A stretch of 64,000 bases of DNA from Protonemura montana (taxonomy: Eukaryota; Arthropoda; Insecta; Plecoptera; Nemouridae): assembly GCA_947568835.1 (NCBI GenBank), contig OX387611.1, positions 3,538,001 through 3,602,000 of the forward strand, written 5' to 3'. Numbering within the stretch: position 1 is the first letter of the stretch; every line of letters starts with the position of its first letter. The notes under the pieces were generated by a model, which had not been told where the DNA came from, searched no databases, and was given only the letters and a program-made list of their open reading frames with translations. This document shows, piece after piece, positions 23,001 through 34,104 of this stretch. The translations under genes were made by a program, and so were the position numbers.

Positions 23001-26000
23001 GACTCCATACTCGGTGATCGCCGAGAAGTTCGGTCTGTCAGTAAACTGGAAAACCACGATCCTGACGGCGGTGCCTTTCATCAGCCGACACCGACATACG
23101 GCGCATTCAGGAGTTACGTCAGCCATGCCGCAGATCTCCGAGCTCCAATCCCCGCGCTCCACGCTCCACGACCTGCGACCGTTCAATACCATCCAATACC
23201 ATCCAATACCGTCCAATACCATCCAATACCATCCAATACCATTCAATACCATCCAATACCATCCAATACCATCCAATTTCATCCCATGCCATCCAATACC
23301 ATCCAATACCGTCCTATACCATCCAATACCATACAATACCATTCAATACCATTCAATACCATACAATACCATACAATACCATCCAATACCATCCAATACC
23401 TTCAAATACCGTCCAATACCTTCCAATAAACTGTCCAATAAACCGTCCAATGCCATCCATTACCATTCAATACCAACCAATACCATTCAATACCATTTAA
23501 TGCCGTCTAATACCAATCTTATTTAAATTGCAAACGCTTGCAATACGCGGGGTATTTTATTCCTATGAACTCTAAAACCGGCTCAAAAATTGATGCCCAA
23601 ACGGGAACTCGAACCCTGATTACAATAGGGAAATGTCATAAGAATAAAAATTTGTTAAAATAGTCCAACATACCGACAGGCTGTTTTGATGTGGCTGACG
23701 GCCCGCGCCGCCGGCTCGAAGTACAGGTCGACCACCGAGTCCGGCACCTGACCTCCGTCGTACATGAACCCGGCCACATAGACGTCCACCTGGCGAGTGT
23801 TGAACGTCGGGTAGGAGGTCATTGAGTTCGGGTAGGCGAGCTTGTTCATTGGGTAGACGAGGAACACGAAGCGATGGAACCAGAGCGAGTCGGAGTCGAG
23901 CACGTGACAGGCGATAACCGGGTGCGAAGAGTAAACCCTGGGGAACTCCGGCTCGTGGAGGAAGGCAAGCACCTGGAACCGGTGTACGATCGATTGTTGG
24001 TGTTTAACGACGCACTGGTGTTAATTGGTCAAGCGGTGGACACTACAAATAATTATCACAGAGATTCTTGACTAATAAATGTATTAAGAAAGAAACACAC
24101 ACATTTTGCTTATTTAAAATCTAATTTATATTGCAATTCCAATGCGCGGGGTATTTTATTATTATGAATACTATTACTATCTGTGCTATTACCATCTCGA
24201 AAATTGATCCCCAAACGTGGACTTGGTCTCCCCGATCTCCACCTTTCGCTGGTGTTGCTCTAACCAATTGAGCTACTTGGACCCCGATCTCCACCTGTCG
24301 CGGCTGTTGCTCTAGCCAGTTGAGCTACTTGGACCCCGATCTCACCCTGTCGCGGGTGTTGCTCTAACCAATTGAGCTGCTTGGACCCCGAACTCCACCT
24401 GTCGCAACTGTTGCTCTAGCCAATTGAGCTACTTGGACCCCGATCTCCACCTTTCGCTGGTGTTGCTCTAACCAATTGAGCTACTTGGACCCCGATCTCC
24501 ACCTGTCGCGGCTGTTGCTCTAGCCAATTGAGCTACTTGGACCCCGATCTCACCCTGTCGCGGGTGTTGCTCTAACCAATTGAGCTACTTAGACCCCGAA
24601 CTCCACCTGTCGCAACTGTTGCTCTAGCCAATTGAGCAACTTGGACCCCGATCTCACCCTGTCGCGGGTGTTACTCTAACTAATTGAGCTACTTGGACCC
24701 TGATCTCCACCTGTCGCGGCTGTTGCTCTAGCCAATTGAGCTACTTGAACCCCGATCTCCACCTGTCGCGGGTGTTGCTCTAACTAATTGAGCTAGTTGG
24801 ACACATAATTTTTGAGAGGATTTTGGTGATGAGAATGAAGGATCTCCAAGGAGTAGAACGAAGAGGCTGTGAATACAGCAATAAATAAGTATATGAACAA
24901 GAAAATCGTCAACAACGCAACTCAAATTTGGTTTTGTAAATTACCTCGCTCGTGCCCCTCGCAAAGGCAAACCCCGTCGAATCGTTAGCGCCGCCAAAGT
25001 GGTATCCCATGACGACCACTGACATGTCTGTGGTGAGGGCGAGCTCCTGTCCGGTGGTCGCCGCTGAGAGGACGGCGTTAGAGAAGAGGTCGTCAGTGAG
25101 TGAAGACTCCTTCACGCTCAACGCCCCTTGTACACCGAAACCAGCCTCGTACGAGTACCACGTGTTGGTGGCGTAGTGCTCGAAGGTCATCTACAGGGAC
25201 CTGGTTTAGCAAGTTCCGTCGGAAGTCCTGGCAAATCAATACCCCGCACAGAAACAGAGAGAATTGCTTCGGAGCTATGGTTGTTTTTAGACTCATGTCT
25301 ACTTGATGTAAACTTAGCACTAGTTTTAACAAAAACTATTTCAACTGGGTTTTGAATGCTAAGTGAAGAACAACTAAATTTCCCAACGTTACGTAACTTG
25401 TACCTGTTACTTTATTAAGGGTTAAAGCAGTCCTGACAATTTTCCCGATAACAAAAGAACCACAAAAAAATTATAACAATTACCACGTTCAAGCTTCCTA
25501 AATGCATCTAAATAAAATAATCAGGGTCAATAACTTAAAAACACCGGGATGTTTAATATGTATTTTTTTTCTGATGAAATAATCGACTTTTATGGGAGAA
25601 AAAGAAAAAACTTAACTAAAAATATAATTTTTTGTGTGAATTTTTTCGAACATGACTTTTTTTTAAAGAAATTGTCAGTTTTAATTCGTGCATTGACCGT
25701 GACATCGTAAAGACAGTGAATTTTTTGCCGGTTTATTTCGACGAGTGGAGTTTGAAATCGAGACAAGGGCGTTATAACCTCCAAATCACTGAGCACGCCG
25801 TCCCTGAGACTCGACGACTGCGCACCCGTGTCGAGCATCCGCACGAAGATGCGCAGAACGTTGCGCAGCGAGACGTCGGTCAGGGGCAGCAACGACGTGT
25901 TGTGCAGCAAAGCGCTGCCCAAAGTCAAGGTGTCCGGCGCAGCGGCGTCAGGCTCGAGCAGCGTCTGCGCATGCCCGGCATTCAGATTAGAAAATGCATA

Positions 26001-29000
26001 AGCGAGTTCTAGCGTTGAGTGTAGGTTCAAGGTAGAGAAACAACGTCAATGTTTCAGTCTCTGCGTGAAAGATGGCCGCCAAATGACTACCTTACCGACA
26101 AAAATGCAGAGTACCGGAACATCACGTTAAGTGGAGCCACTGTCGTATGAAATTTAATTTCGATATTTCTCGTAGGTTAACTCGCTTTTGAGACTTTTCA
26201 TGCTTAAAAAATCTCCATCAATGTTTACCTCAACAATTGATAAACACGTAACGATATTAAAAAGCGAGTTAACCTACGAGAAATATTGAAATTAAATTTC
26301 ATACGACAGTGGCTCCACTTAACGTGATGTTCCTGTACTCTGCATTTTTGTCGGTAAGGTAGTCATTTGGCGGCCATCTTTCACGCAGAGACTGTAACAT
26401 TGACGTTGAAACTCTACCTAGAACCTGCACTCAACGGTTCTAGTGGTTCTAGCAGGGAACACATTTTTTTTTCTTTACTTGGTTTTACTTGCGTCGTTAA
26501 ACGCTTACCTTATATATGGTATCGTTGACGTAGAGCTCTGAGACCCCGTACGCCACGTAGAGACCCCCGCTCCGCGACAAACTGCAAGCGCAGACCTGCG
26601 CTTTGCCTGCGCCGCGCACCGCGCAGCCCTGCGCAGTCCAGTTGCGCAGCTCGGCACTCCATAAAGCGCAGGCGAGACGCGTGTGGTAGCTGGACATGTC
26701 CAGGTACATGTCCAGCTGGTGGAGTGTTGATGTTAAACCACACGAGGCCATATCATATTTGTCACTCCAAACTTTAATATCTGATAACTTTGGGTTAGTG
26801 TGTTTAGTCAGAGTCAGCTGGAATGACGCAGCCATCAAGAAAGCAAAAAACAAGAACAGTGCTTCATGGGATATCATTCACGAATGCCTAAGTAAGAAGA
26901 AATTGGGCGAGGCAGGCAAAAATCAGCCTAAAAGATGGAAGATACTACTGGATGAGAAGATAACATCAAACGGAAAGGAAATAACAACGGCATTCAACGA
27001 CTACTTTACTTCAGTGGCGGCAAGAACAATCAATGATCCCACAGACACTCGACAAGAATGCATGAACAAACTTCAAAACCTCCCGACACCTGCAAACCTA
27101 ATGCAGCTCGAGCCCACAACTTACAGAGAGATTATCGATATCATCAAGGGCCTAAAGGAGAAGAAATCATGGGGATGGGACGAGGTGCCGTGCAAAGTTG
27201 TAAAAAAAGTTAGCTTCCAGATAGCCGGCCCCCTGGCGGAAATATGCAACCATTCACTCGCGACTGGAGAGTTCCCAGCGGCTGCCAAGTGGACAATAGT
27301 GAAGCCAATCTACAAAAACAAAGGACCGACCACCGAAAAGGATAACTACCGCCCGATCGCACTCCTCACGTACTTTGCTAAAATCATAGAAAAAGTATTC
27401 CTAGTCAGACTAAACAAGTTCTTGGCCGATAACAACGTAGTGTGCAAAAACCAACACGGCTTTCGTAAGGGGCATTCGACGAGCACAGCGATATATGCGA
27501 TGACCCATCGAATAACAAGAGCGCTAGAAGACAAAACAAAGGTAAGCGCAATCATGTGCGATCTTACCAAGGCATTTGACACTATCAATCATGGAGCACT
27601 AATTGGGAAACTAGGCCACTATGGAATCAGGGGCGCGGCGGGGAAGTGGGTTGAATCATACCTGTCTGGCAGGCTGCAAGCGGTGGAACTATGCATAGAA
27701 GGCGAAAACGTATCATCACATTGGAATCCCATCCAGACCGGACTGCCACAGGGGTCGTTACTTGCCCCAATACTTTTTACCCTCTATATCAATGACCTTC
27801 CTGACAACATGAGAAGCGAGTGCACCGACACCTTACTGTTCGCGGACGACACGAGCCTGATAGTCACAGGCGCAAATGAGGAGAAACTGACATTAAACAT
27901 CAAACAGACTCTGACAAGAATCGAAGAGTGGTTCAAAATAAACAAACTAAAGTTGAACAGTGAGAAAACAAATATAATCAAATTCTCAGTGAGAGGAAAC
28001 TCAAGAACCACAGAAGAAGGCACGATTAAAACAGTGAACAACAGCACTTTCCTGGGACTAGAAATCGACCATAGACTCAAGTGGAAAAGCCACATTGAGA
28101 AACTAAAAAAAAGACTGAATGCAGCGTGCTTTGGACTTAAGATCCTAGCAAAGGAAGTAAGTTTACCTACCCTCAAGATGGCCTTCCACGCAAATGTCCA
28201 ATCCCTGGTACGCTACGGAATAATAGTCTGGGGAGGGGGACCAATTGCGAGAAATATATTCATTCTACAAAAAAGGGCGTTACGAATAATAAAGAGAGCT
28301 AAAAAGCGAAAATCATGTAGACCCATCTTTAAAGAACTAGAAATTTTAACGGTGGCCTCACTTTACATCCTAGAGGTACTTTTGTTTGTAATTGACAATC
28401 CTGGTGCTTTTACATCAACCCAAGAAGTACACGGGAAAAACACGAGAAGAAAAGAAATTCGTGTAATAGAAAATGTGAAATTAGACATCTCCAGGCGTGA
28501 CGCTTCATTTGCCGGTGCTATCCTTTTTAATACTTTACCGACGACCCTGAAAGAAACAAGAACGGACCGAAACATTTTTAAGAGCAGGGTCAAAACTTTT
28601 TTAATAGAGCATTGCTTTTATACCATCGACGAGTACACTAAACGACAGAATTGCAATTGTTCTACTTGTAAATAAATTTTATTATATTGACGTATTTCAA
28701 TGCTCCTAAGTGTATCTATGTATTATTTTATACTTTTATTGGAGCGTGTGTGTAATTTAAAAAAAAAACTTATGTACAACGAAATAAAGAACCTTTGAAA
28801 TTGAAATTGAAATTGACACCGCTAATGTTAAACGTCCGGTCATTGGGTTTACAGGTTTAGTCAGAGTCACAGCGCTAATGTTACACCTTTTACAATCTCT
28901 GGCTCGTAGTAACGGTAGGTGCCACTAGATGGCGCTTGCTGCTGTTCTATTTAACTAACCTCTACAATTAAATAATTATGACTCAAAATATCGATGCATG

Positions 29001-32000
29001 TTCATCAATCGTTGAGGTTAGCATTAATAAAGATAATTGAGTGTAAACCAGTCTCAAATGCGAGTAATCTGCGAGAAATAACGAAATTAAAATTCTTTAA
29101 CACTCGAAACGACGGTGGCTCCACCTGGCGGCATCCTACATTTTTGCAGTAGTTAACTAATAGGCAATTTTTTGAGGTTCTTTTGTTATTGGAAAATTGT
29201 CAGGACTGCTCTAACCCTTGATAAAGTAACAGGTACAAGTTTCAAAATGTTGGAAAATTTAGTTGTTCTTCACTTGGCATTGAAAACCCAGTTGAAATAG
29301 TTTTTGTCAAAACAGTTGATCGTTAGCGCTGTGACTCTGACTAGAAGGCTGTGACTGATAAGACAGCAGGAAATAAATCTGAAAACAAGTGAAAATATCG
29401 CTTATCGCAGCTTGCTTACCGTGTCTGTCTCCGCCTCCTGGACGCCCCTCTGCACAAGCTCCACCCACACGAACTGTGACGTCAGCACCTCGCCACCGCC
29501 CCTCGGCGGCGCGCGCACCTCAAGGTCACGCGAGAACACCACTAGCGCGTACTTTGCGTTCAAGAAGCCGCCGTCCACGTGCACCGCGAACTCAAAGTGG
29601 TCGGACAAGACGTGAGAGGCGTTGTACTCGCTTCGAAGAAACGACTTACGGTCGAAGTACGACCCTCCGATTTCGCCGCTGACGCGATGCGTGTTGTAAC
29701 CGAACGCAACGCACGGGTCCTCGAGGTTTGCGACAAACTTCAGAGCCATTGTTTTGGTCCCGTCTAACGTGTACGCCCAGAACATGCCGGTGGCGTCATT
29801 TCGAATCAAAGTGCGGGCTGTGGTCTCAACAGCGTCCATTATCATGAGGTCATCGACAGCGAACTTACCGTTCAATGACGACATGAAGTTTGTCAACAAA
29901 TCCAGTGAGCTATCAACAAGGCCTTGAGTCACCGGATATACGACCAACTGGCGGAGACAAAAATAGGAGAACTTCATGTCAGACCAATCCAAAGATTCTT
30001 CGTTACGAGTCAAATGGAAGTCAGTGTCCTTGAACGAGTATATGACGTATTGACCTCGCGGTGACGTCATCTTGCAAGAACACACAGCCTTGTTGATGTG
30101 TGGACTCGGATAGCAAACGTCGCTCGTCCAGTTTTGTTTCGTGGCGTTCCAAGAGGCGCATCCGATTTGGGTGGCGGTGGTCACGGCAGTGCTGATGTAC
30201 AGGTGTACGATTTGTTCGCTTTGCGACTCTGGAAGGCGGTGGTTTGGTGTAAGAATGACGTCAATGACACGGCTTGCTTGAGTCGCGTTCACCCCTAGCG
30301 GCGGAGCCACGAAGTACTTGTCAACAGCGTAGACCAAGATGGCGTACCGGTCGTTGGCGGCCATGACAGTTTCGCTGAACAGCAACGAAAAATCGACGCC
30401 GACGTCGAATAGAGGATTGATTACGTCATCGCCCTGGCGTAGGAAGGTGAACCATGATGATATGTATGGATTGTAGAACGCGTACCCCGCGGGTGGGAGG
30501 CGTTTGTACACGTTCATGTCGACGACAGCGACCGTGAAAAAGTCGTTGCCGATGACTTTCGGCATGTCCGGCTCGGCGTTCGACAAACATCGGCCGATGT
30601 CGGCGATAATGACGTCACTGTTATCGAACGTTGTCGCGTTGGTAACGAAAAACAAGCCGAACAAGTGAGTGGAGACTAAAAGTGACAGCGCCATCTTGTT
30701 TTCTGCATTTCTAGCGAGCTCGTTCACGGCATCCGTGAAGTTATATCCGTTGCTATTGGTTACCGGATCTCGTTGCATGGCAACTGTATCTGTGAAGTCA
30801 ATAAACTCACTGAAGTCATCGACGAAGTCGTACAACAGGTATTGGGTGGTGACGTCATTGTTGATGATGCTAGCGTAGCACATCTTTTCCCACGTGGCGA
30901 ATGACGTAGGCACGAACACGTGGTCTGAGATCCACGTGGCGTGTGTTCGACTCCAAGAGGCGCAGCCTCGTTGGACGAGGTGTGCAGTGGGTTGGGGCCG
31001 GAAGTTGATGGCCAAATAGGCGCCCGGTGGGATGGAAGTGTCGTTGAGGTCGACTTCTCTACGACCTCCTAGGATGACGTCGAATATCTGGAATGTACGC
31101 GCTGCTAGTGTCAGTGTCCTGAACTACAAATTAGATCTTTGGTTCGCTGTGCTCGGCGCCCAACGTGGGGCTGGATTTTGTTTGTTACTCGCTTTTGAAT
31201 CTCGTTACGTGTAAATCAATCGTTGAGGTAAACATTGATGGAAATCTTTTGAGCATGAAAAGTCTCAAAAGCGAGTTAACCTACGAGAAATATCAAAAAT
31301 AAATTTTGTACGACAGTGGCTCCACTTAACGGAGTGTTCCGGTACTCTGCATTTTTGTCGGTAAAGTAGTCATTTGGCGGCCATCTTTCACGCAGAAAAT
31401 TTAACACTAACGTTCTGCCTCTACCTAGAATCTGCACGTTCAACGGTTTAGCATTAACGTTCTGTCTCTACCTAGAACTTGCACACTGAACGGTTTAACA
31501 TTAACGTTCTGTCTCTACCTAGAACCTGCACACTCAACGGTTTAACATTAACGTTCTGTCTCTACCTAGAACCTGCACACTGAACGGTTTAACATTAACG
31601 TTCTGCCACTACCTAGAACCTGCACACTGAACGGTTTAACATTAACGTTCTGCCTCTACCTAGAACCTGCACACTCAACGGTTTAACATTAACGTTCTGT
31701 CTCTACCTAGAACCTGCACACTCAACGGTTTAACATTCACGTTCTGTCTCTACCTAGAACCTGCATACTCAACGGTTTAACATCAACGTTCTGTCTCTAC
31801 CTAGAACCTGCACACTCAACGGTTTAACTAACTATTCGGGTAATTCACACCCCTGAAGCGAAGCTCTAGGAAGACCTAAATCGCATTCAGGAATGCGGAA
31901 TGTAATGAAAATAAACGTTTCAAAAACAGTTTTTGTCTGATTTGTCAAATCAGCAAATCTTAAACCATGTACTCGCTAAATGGAGTGATTCTTCCCACAA

Positions 32001-33219
32001 GCAACTCCTGCAAATATTTGGGAGTGTGCATCTTATCCAAGCTGGACTCGAGTGAACATATCGCTTACTCAACCACAAAAGCCATGAGAAACCAGCATTG
32101 TGAAGTCGCATGCCTAACAGTCCCTGATACGGCCCCTACTGGAATACTGCTCCAGTATCTGGGACCCGCACAAAACACACTAACTCGAGCAGTTAGAAAG
32201 CAACGAAAAGCGGCCCGATATGTCGCAAAAAACCACAAGCGTTTGGGATAGGAAGACCCAGCGTCCCCATGTAAGCGTCAGTCAGCTCGTGGCCAACAGA
32301 AGAGGGCAAGCAACACTCCGCTGTCTCGACAAAGCCCTATCTGTCTAAACCTGTGTGGAACGACATCGAAAGTCTAACTCTCCCAGGAAAGTTTCTGAGG
32401 AAAAAACGACCACCCCTGGAAGATAGAGCTTCTGACATCAGGCTCCACTCGTTTGTGGAGCACTCAGGAGCTAAAGGCTAATAATTAAAAGCAACCTACA
32501 ACCTTTATACTAGGAATGCCTCTGTATATACTTACTATTACCTATTACTATTCAGCCACCGGAGGCCTACAATATGTACTTGTATTTGCTCCCAAGCAGT
32601 AAATAAATAAAATTAACTTAACTATGATATAATTTACCTGCAATCCTTCGAGCGGGTAGCCTACGTCGGGTAGAGGCCAGAATGTAGTGATGTTAGTAGG
32701 GTACAGAACTACTCCCAGCACATCGAAATACGCGCTAATATCGCCTGTATCATGCATCTTCACTCCGAGCTGCTCGAAGAATGCGTTCTCTCTGTCGATG
32801 ACACCGCTAGACACAAAGATGTTGACATTACTGGCTGTACAATTCAAGTCTCCTTCTTCCACGTCGAGACCAATCACAATATCGCCGACCAAGTCTACGA
32901 ATTTCATCTTCCACTCATTGTTGTCCCAAAATGAGGTTAGTTTCAATACGCGGCTGTATAAAGTGCAGAGTTTGTCAAGGCGTGGGCTGTTTTCAACGGC
33001 TGTCAAACTTGCAATCAACTCGTACGCTTCTGTCAGAATGAACTCGTCTGAACGCTTCGAGTCGTTGGCGAGGAGAGAAGCAAATCTTTCGGCAAACGCT
33101 GGTTGTTGGTCGCTGTTGGAGATGTTTCGGAGAGAAGTCGAAGTGTTGCGAACGCCATCTTGGCACGAAATGAAATTCGCCAACACGGCCACACAGATGA
33201 TTGTAAATTTTAACGTCAT
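20023..33219 (-). CDS. Adhesion-type GPCR with four GPS-like modules, complete 9-exon model
   Basis: Exons in transcript order: 33219-32638, 31087-29420, 26715-26509, 25964-25779, 25190-24945, 23972-23674, 23172-22996, 21810-21471, 20673-20023 (TAA). All phases agree, giving 1451 residues. The start is the ATG at 33219, followed by a signal peptide (TIICVAVLANFISC). The ectodomain has GPS-like C-x2-W...W-x4-C...C-x-C patterns at residues about 236 (degenerate), 504-532 (GCASWNATKQNWTSDVC), 766-794 (CALWSAELRNWTAQGC) and 1062-1091 (last, before TM1). TM1-TM3 are encoded by 21810-21471, with the class-B2-like HYTRLVHLAWGLVMSALQY in TM3; TM4-TM7 by the last exon, with a basic/acidic cytoplasmic tail. 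The cleavage tripeptide HLT/S is not intact: KMT, SLS and RLM replace it. Ligand unknown. The exon 3 acceptor (26716) is the least certain junction. Confidence 0.85.
20775..21430 (+). mobile_element. 5S-rRNA-derived SINE with five 91-bp repeats, head missing
   Basis: Tandem copies of the 91-bp unit carrying AAGCAACACTGCGCTGGGTC and TTGGATGGGTGACCATCAT (5S intragenic promoter region), then body and 3' tail to about 21427. It is in the receptor intron between the TM1-3 and TM4-7 exons. Confidence 0.85.
22287..22928 (+). mobile_element. Full-length 5S-rRNA-derived SINE with tandemly repeated promoter and 13-bp target duplication
   Basis: The head TTGGAAACACCGGTTCTCG then GATCACCGAAGTTAAGCAAC and TTGGTTGGGTGACC is recognisably metazoan 5S rRNA positions roughly 20-90. 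It continues into further 91-bp copies, a body (GGAGGAATCCTGTTGTTCGC) and a tail ending in AATAATAATAA. It is flanked by an exact 13-bp duplication GTTCCCAATCGAC at 22274-22286 and 22929-22941. This is the cleanest copy and defines the element. It lies in a receptor intron. Confidence 0.9.
23183..23515. repeat. 10-bp minisatellite abutting the GPS exon
   Basis: About 30 copies of CATCCAATAC with variants. It begins about 10 bp upstream of the acceptor of the last GPS exon (22996-23172), so the branch-point and polypyrimidine region of that intron is made of, or very close to, the repeat. Open frames here are repeat by-products. Confidence 0.93.
23518..23640 (-). repeat. tRNA-derived SINE fragment
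   Basis: It has the family's outer tail (GCAAACGCTTGCAATACGCG), the inner repeat CTCAAAAATTGATGCCCAAA and the B-box half, then is truncated before the A-box half. Confidence 0.7.
24120..24840 (-). mobile_element. tRNA-derived SINE with about eleven 52-bp internal repeats
   Basis: Outer tail, inner inverted repeat, B-box-like half, then about 11 head-to-tail copies of a 52-bp unit containing the antisense D-arm/A-box region (AACCAATTGAGCTACTTGGA), ending with the 5' leader (ATTTTTGAGAGGATTTTGGT). Unit variants alternate, suggesting a higher-order duplication of four units. It lies in a receptor intron. Confidence 0.88.
25285..25515. repeat. RepG dispersed element copy
   Basis: Same sequence family as 19250-19560, single arm followed by its partner, in the receptor intron between exons 25779-25964 and 24945-25190. 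Confidence 0.65.
26013..26436. mobile_element. Fold-back MITE with long inverted arms and 7-bp target duplication
   Basis: The two arms of nearly 200 bp are near-perfect inverted copies around a short AT-rich loop (about 26200-26270). The ends are CGTTGAGTG and its complement, flanked by GTTCTAG at 26006-26012 and 26437-26443. Related copies: 31235-31450 and 63655-63885 (one arm each) and 48723-48828 (short palindromic derivative). It sits about 50 bp upstream of a receptor exon acceptor. Confidence 0.85.
26817..28830 (+). mobile_element. 5'-truncated non-LTR retrotransposon (CR1/Jockey-like) with intact reverse transcriptase
   Basis: One uninterrupted frame to a stop at 28675 encodes the RT domain: the NYRPIALL motif, HGFRKGHSTSTA, the LTKAFDTINH motif, TGLPQGSLLAPILF, the catalytic FADD box (27839-27850) and the thumb-region RNIFILQKRALRIIKRAK, ending with the C-terminal FNTLP and CFYT segments. 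No endonuclease domain is present, so it is 5'-truncated. The 3' end is a TTGAAA-type microsatellite (28795-28815), as in CR1-clade elements. The RT frame has no disabling mutation, which suggests recent insertion. It is antisense to the receptor gene, about 100 bp upstream of exon 26509-26715. Confidence 0.9.
28855..29342. repeat. Inverted-repeat bounded segment
   Basis: TAGTCAGAGTCACAGCGCTA at 28858 reappears inverted at about 29316-29340, bounding a 485-bp segment that contains a diverged MITE-like part and half a RepG copy. The 15-mer GTTTAGTCAGAGTCA also occurs at 26802-26816 on the other side of the LINE. Confidence 0.6.
31235..31450 (+). repeat. Single arm of the fold-back MITE
   Basis: It matches the right arm of the 26013-26436 element (AAAAGCGAGTTAACCTACGA) and leads directly into a 47-bp array. 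Located in receptor intron 1. Confidence 0.75.
31395..31830 (+). repeat. 47-bp minisatellite derived from a MITE end
   Basis: About nine copies of a 47-bp unit (TCTACCTAGAACCTGCACAC then TCAACGG...). The unit is the terminal segment of the fold-back MITE (CTCTACCTAGAACCTGCACT), so the array evidently grew from the element's end. Confidence 0.92.
31960..32610 (+). pseudogene. Degenerate LINE reverse transcriptase fragment
   Basis: The frame from 31967 includes YSLNGVILPTSNSCKYLGVC, the post-catalytic KYLGV motif of Jockey/R1-type RTs, then RAVRKQRKAARYVAKNHKRL before a stop. An AAATAAATAAAATTAA tail-like run follows near 32600. A dead 3' fragment in receptor intron 1. Confidence 0.65.
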
Positions 33220-33229
33220 TTCAAACAAA

Positions 33230-33830
33230 ATCGTTTTAAAATTTGAAATTTTATGTCAAAAAGTTGTTCTCGTAACGTCAAATGGTTTTTTTTTATAACG
33301 CCTAAACCGTGTGTTTTTCTTTCTTTTTTGTAATGAACTTCCAAACAAAAATAAACTCCGTTACAATTCAAATGTGTTGACTTGAATTTCAACACAAACT
33401 TGACGACGCTGTTGCCTGCGTATCGGCGTTTTACCAAACTGACTTATGTTAACATTTAAAAACTGTTATCACCCTACAATTTTCTACGATTTTGTTCTGT
33501 CGGCAGGCTTACTGATAGCAATGTTTTTATTTTTCTACATGATTTCAAGTTTAATTGCTTTAGAACCCGATTGCCTAATTACAGGGCTGTGTAATGATAC
33601 CCGGGCTTTAAGTGCCTAGGCGCGTGCAAAGGTAATACTTTTAACATTACCCTACACTGTAAAAATGTATCATAGATATTGTAGCCGCTTATTAAGTGGC
33701 GTCAGTGGTCCTTCAATTTTTTTTTTCAATTTTTTCAATTTCAATTTGCCCACAATGCGCAATTAGGGCATAAACACGAGCTTTCTACGTTTTAAACACC
33801 ATTAGGCATATTAAGGGTGCCAACAATTAG
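33230..33830. other. Upstream region of the receptor gene
   Basis: AT-rich sequence 5' of the receptor start codon, likely containing its promoter and 5' UTR. I see no TATA box or other site that I can defend. Short CAATTTTTTCAATTTCAATT repetition lies at about 33715-33750. Confidence 0.4.
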
Positions 33831-33837
33831 CATTTCT

Positions 33838-34085
33838 GCTAAGCGGTGGCCGGTCCTTGGTGCTGTTGTACAGGAGCAGCCAACACAGTGTGTCAAAGTG
33901 ACAAGGCTAAGCGGTGGCCGGTCCTTGGTGCTGTTGGACAGGAGCAGCTAACACAGTGTGTCAAAGGGACAAGGCTAAGCGGTGGCCAGTCCTAGGTGCT
34001 GTTGGACAGGAGCAGCCAACACAGTGTGTCAAAGTGACAAGGCTAAGCGGTGGCCGGTCCTTGGTGCTGTTGGACAGGAGCAAAG
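33838..34085 (+). repeat. 68-bp minisatellite next to a 5S SINE
   Basis: Nearly four copies of the same 68-bp unit as 15085-15350, ending within about 20-40 bp of the start of the 5S SINE at about 34105. Confidence 0.9.
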
Positions 34086-34104
34086 GGACAAAGCTAAGCA
34101 GCGG

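Noticed and set aside
22992-23526. Plus- and minus-strand open frames over the 10-bp repeat
   Set aside because: Decamer artefacts; only the GPS exon (22996-23172, minus) is supported.
24225-24800. tRNA gene cluster
   Set aside because: Only the D-arm half is repeated; acceptor stems and most T-arms are missing, so it is a SINE-internal array.
32548-33228. Receptor start at 33228
   Set aside because: That codon is TTG; the first true ATG in frame is at 33219 and directly precedes the signal peptide.
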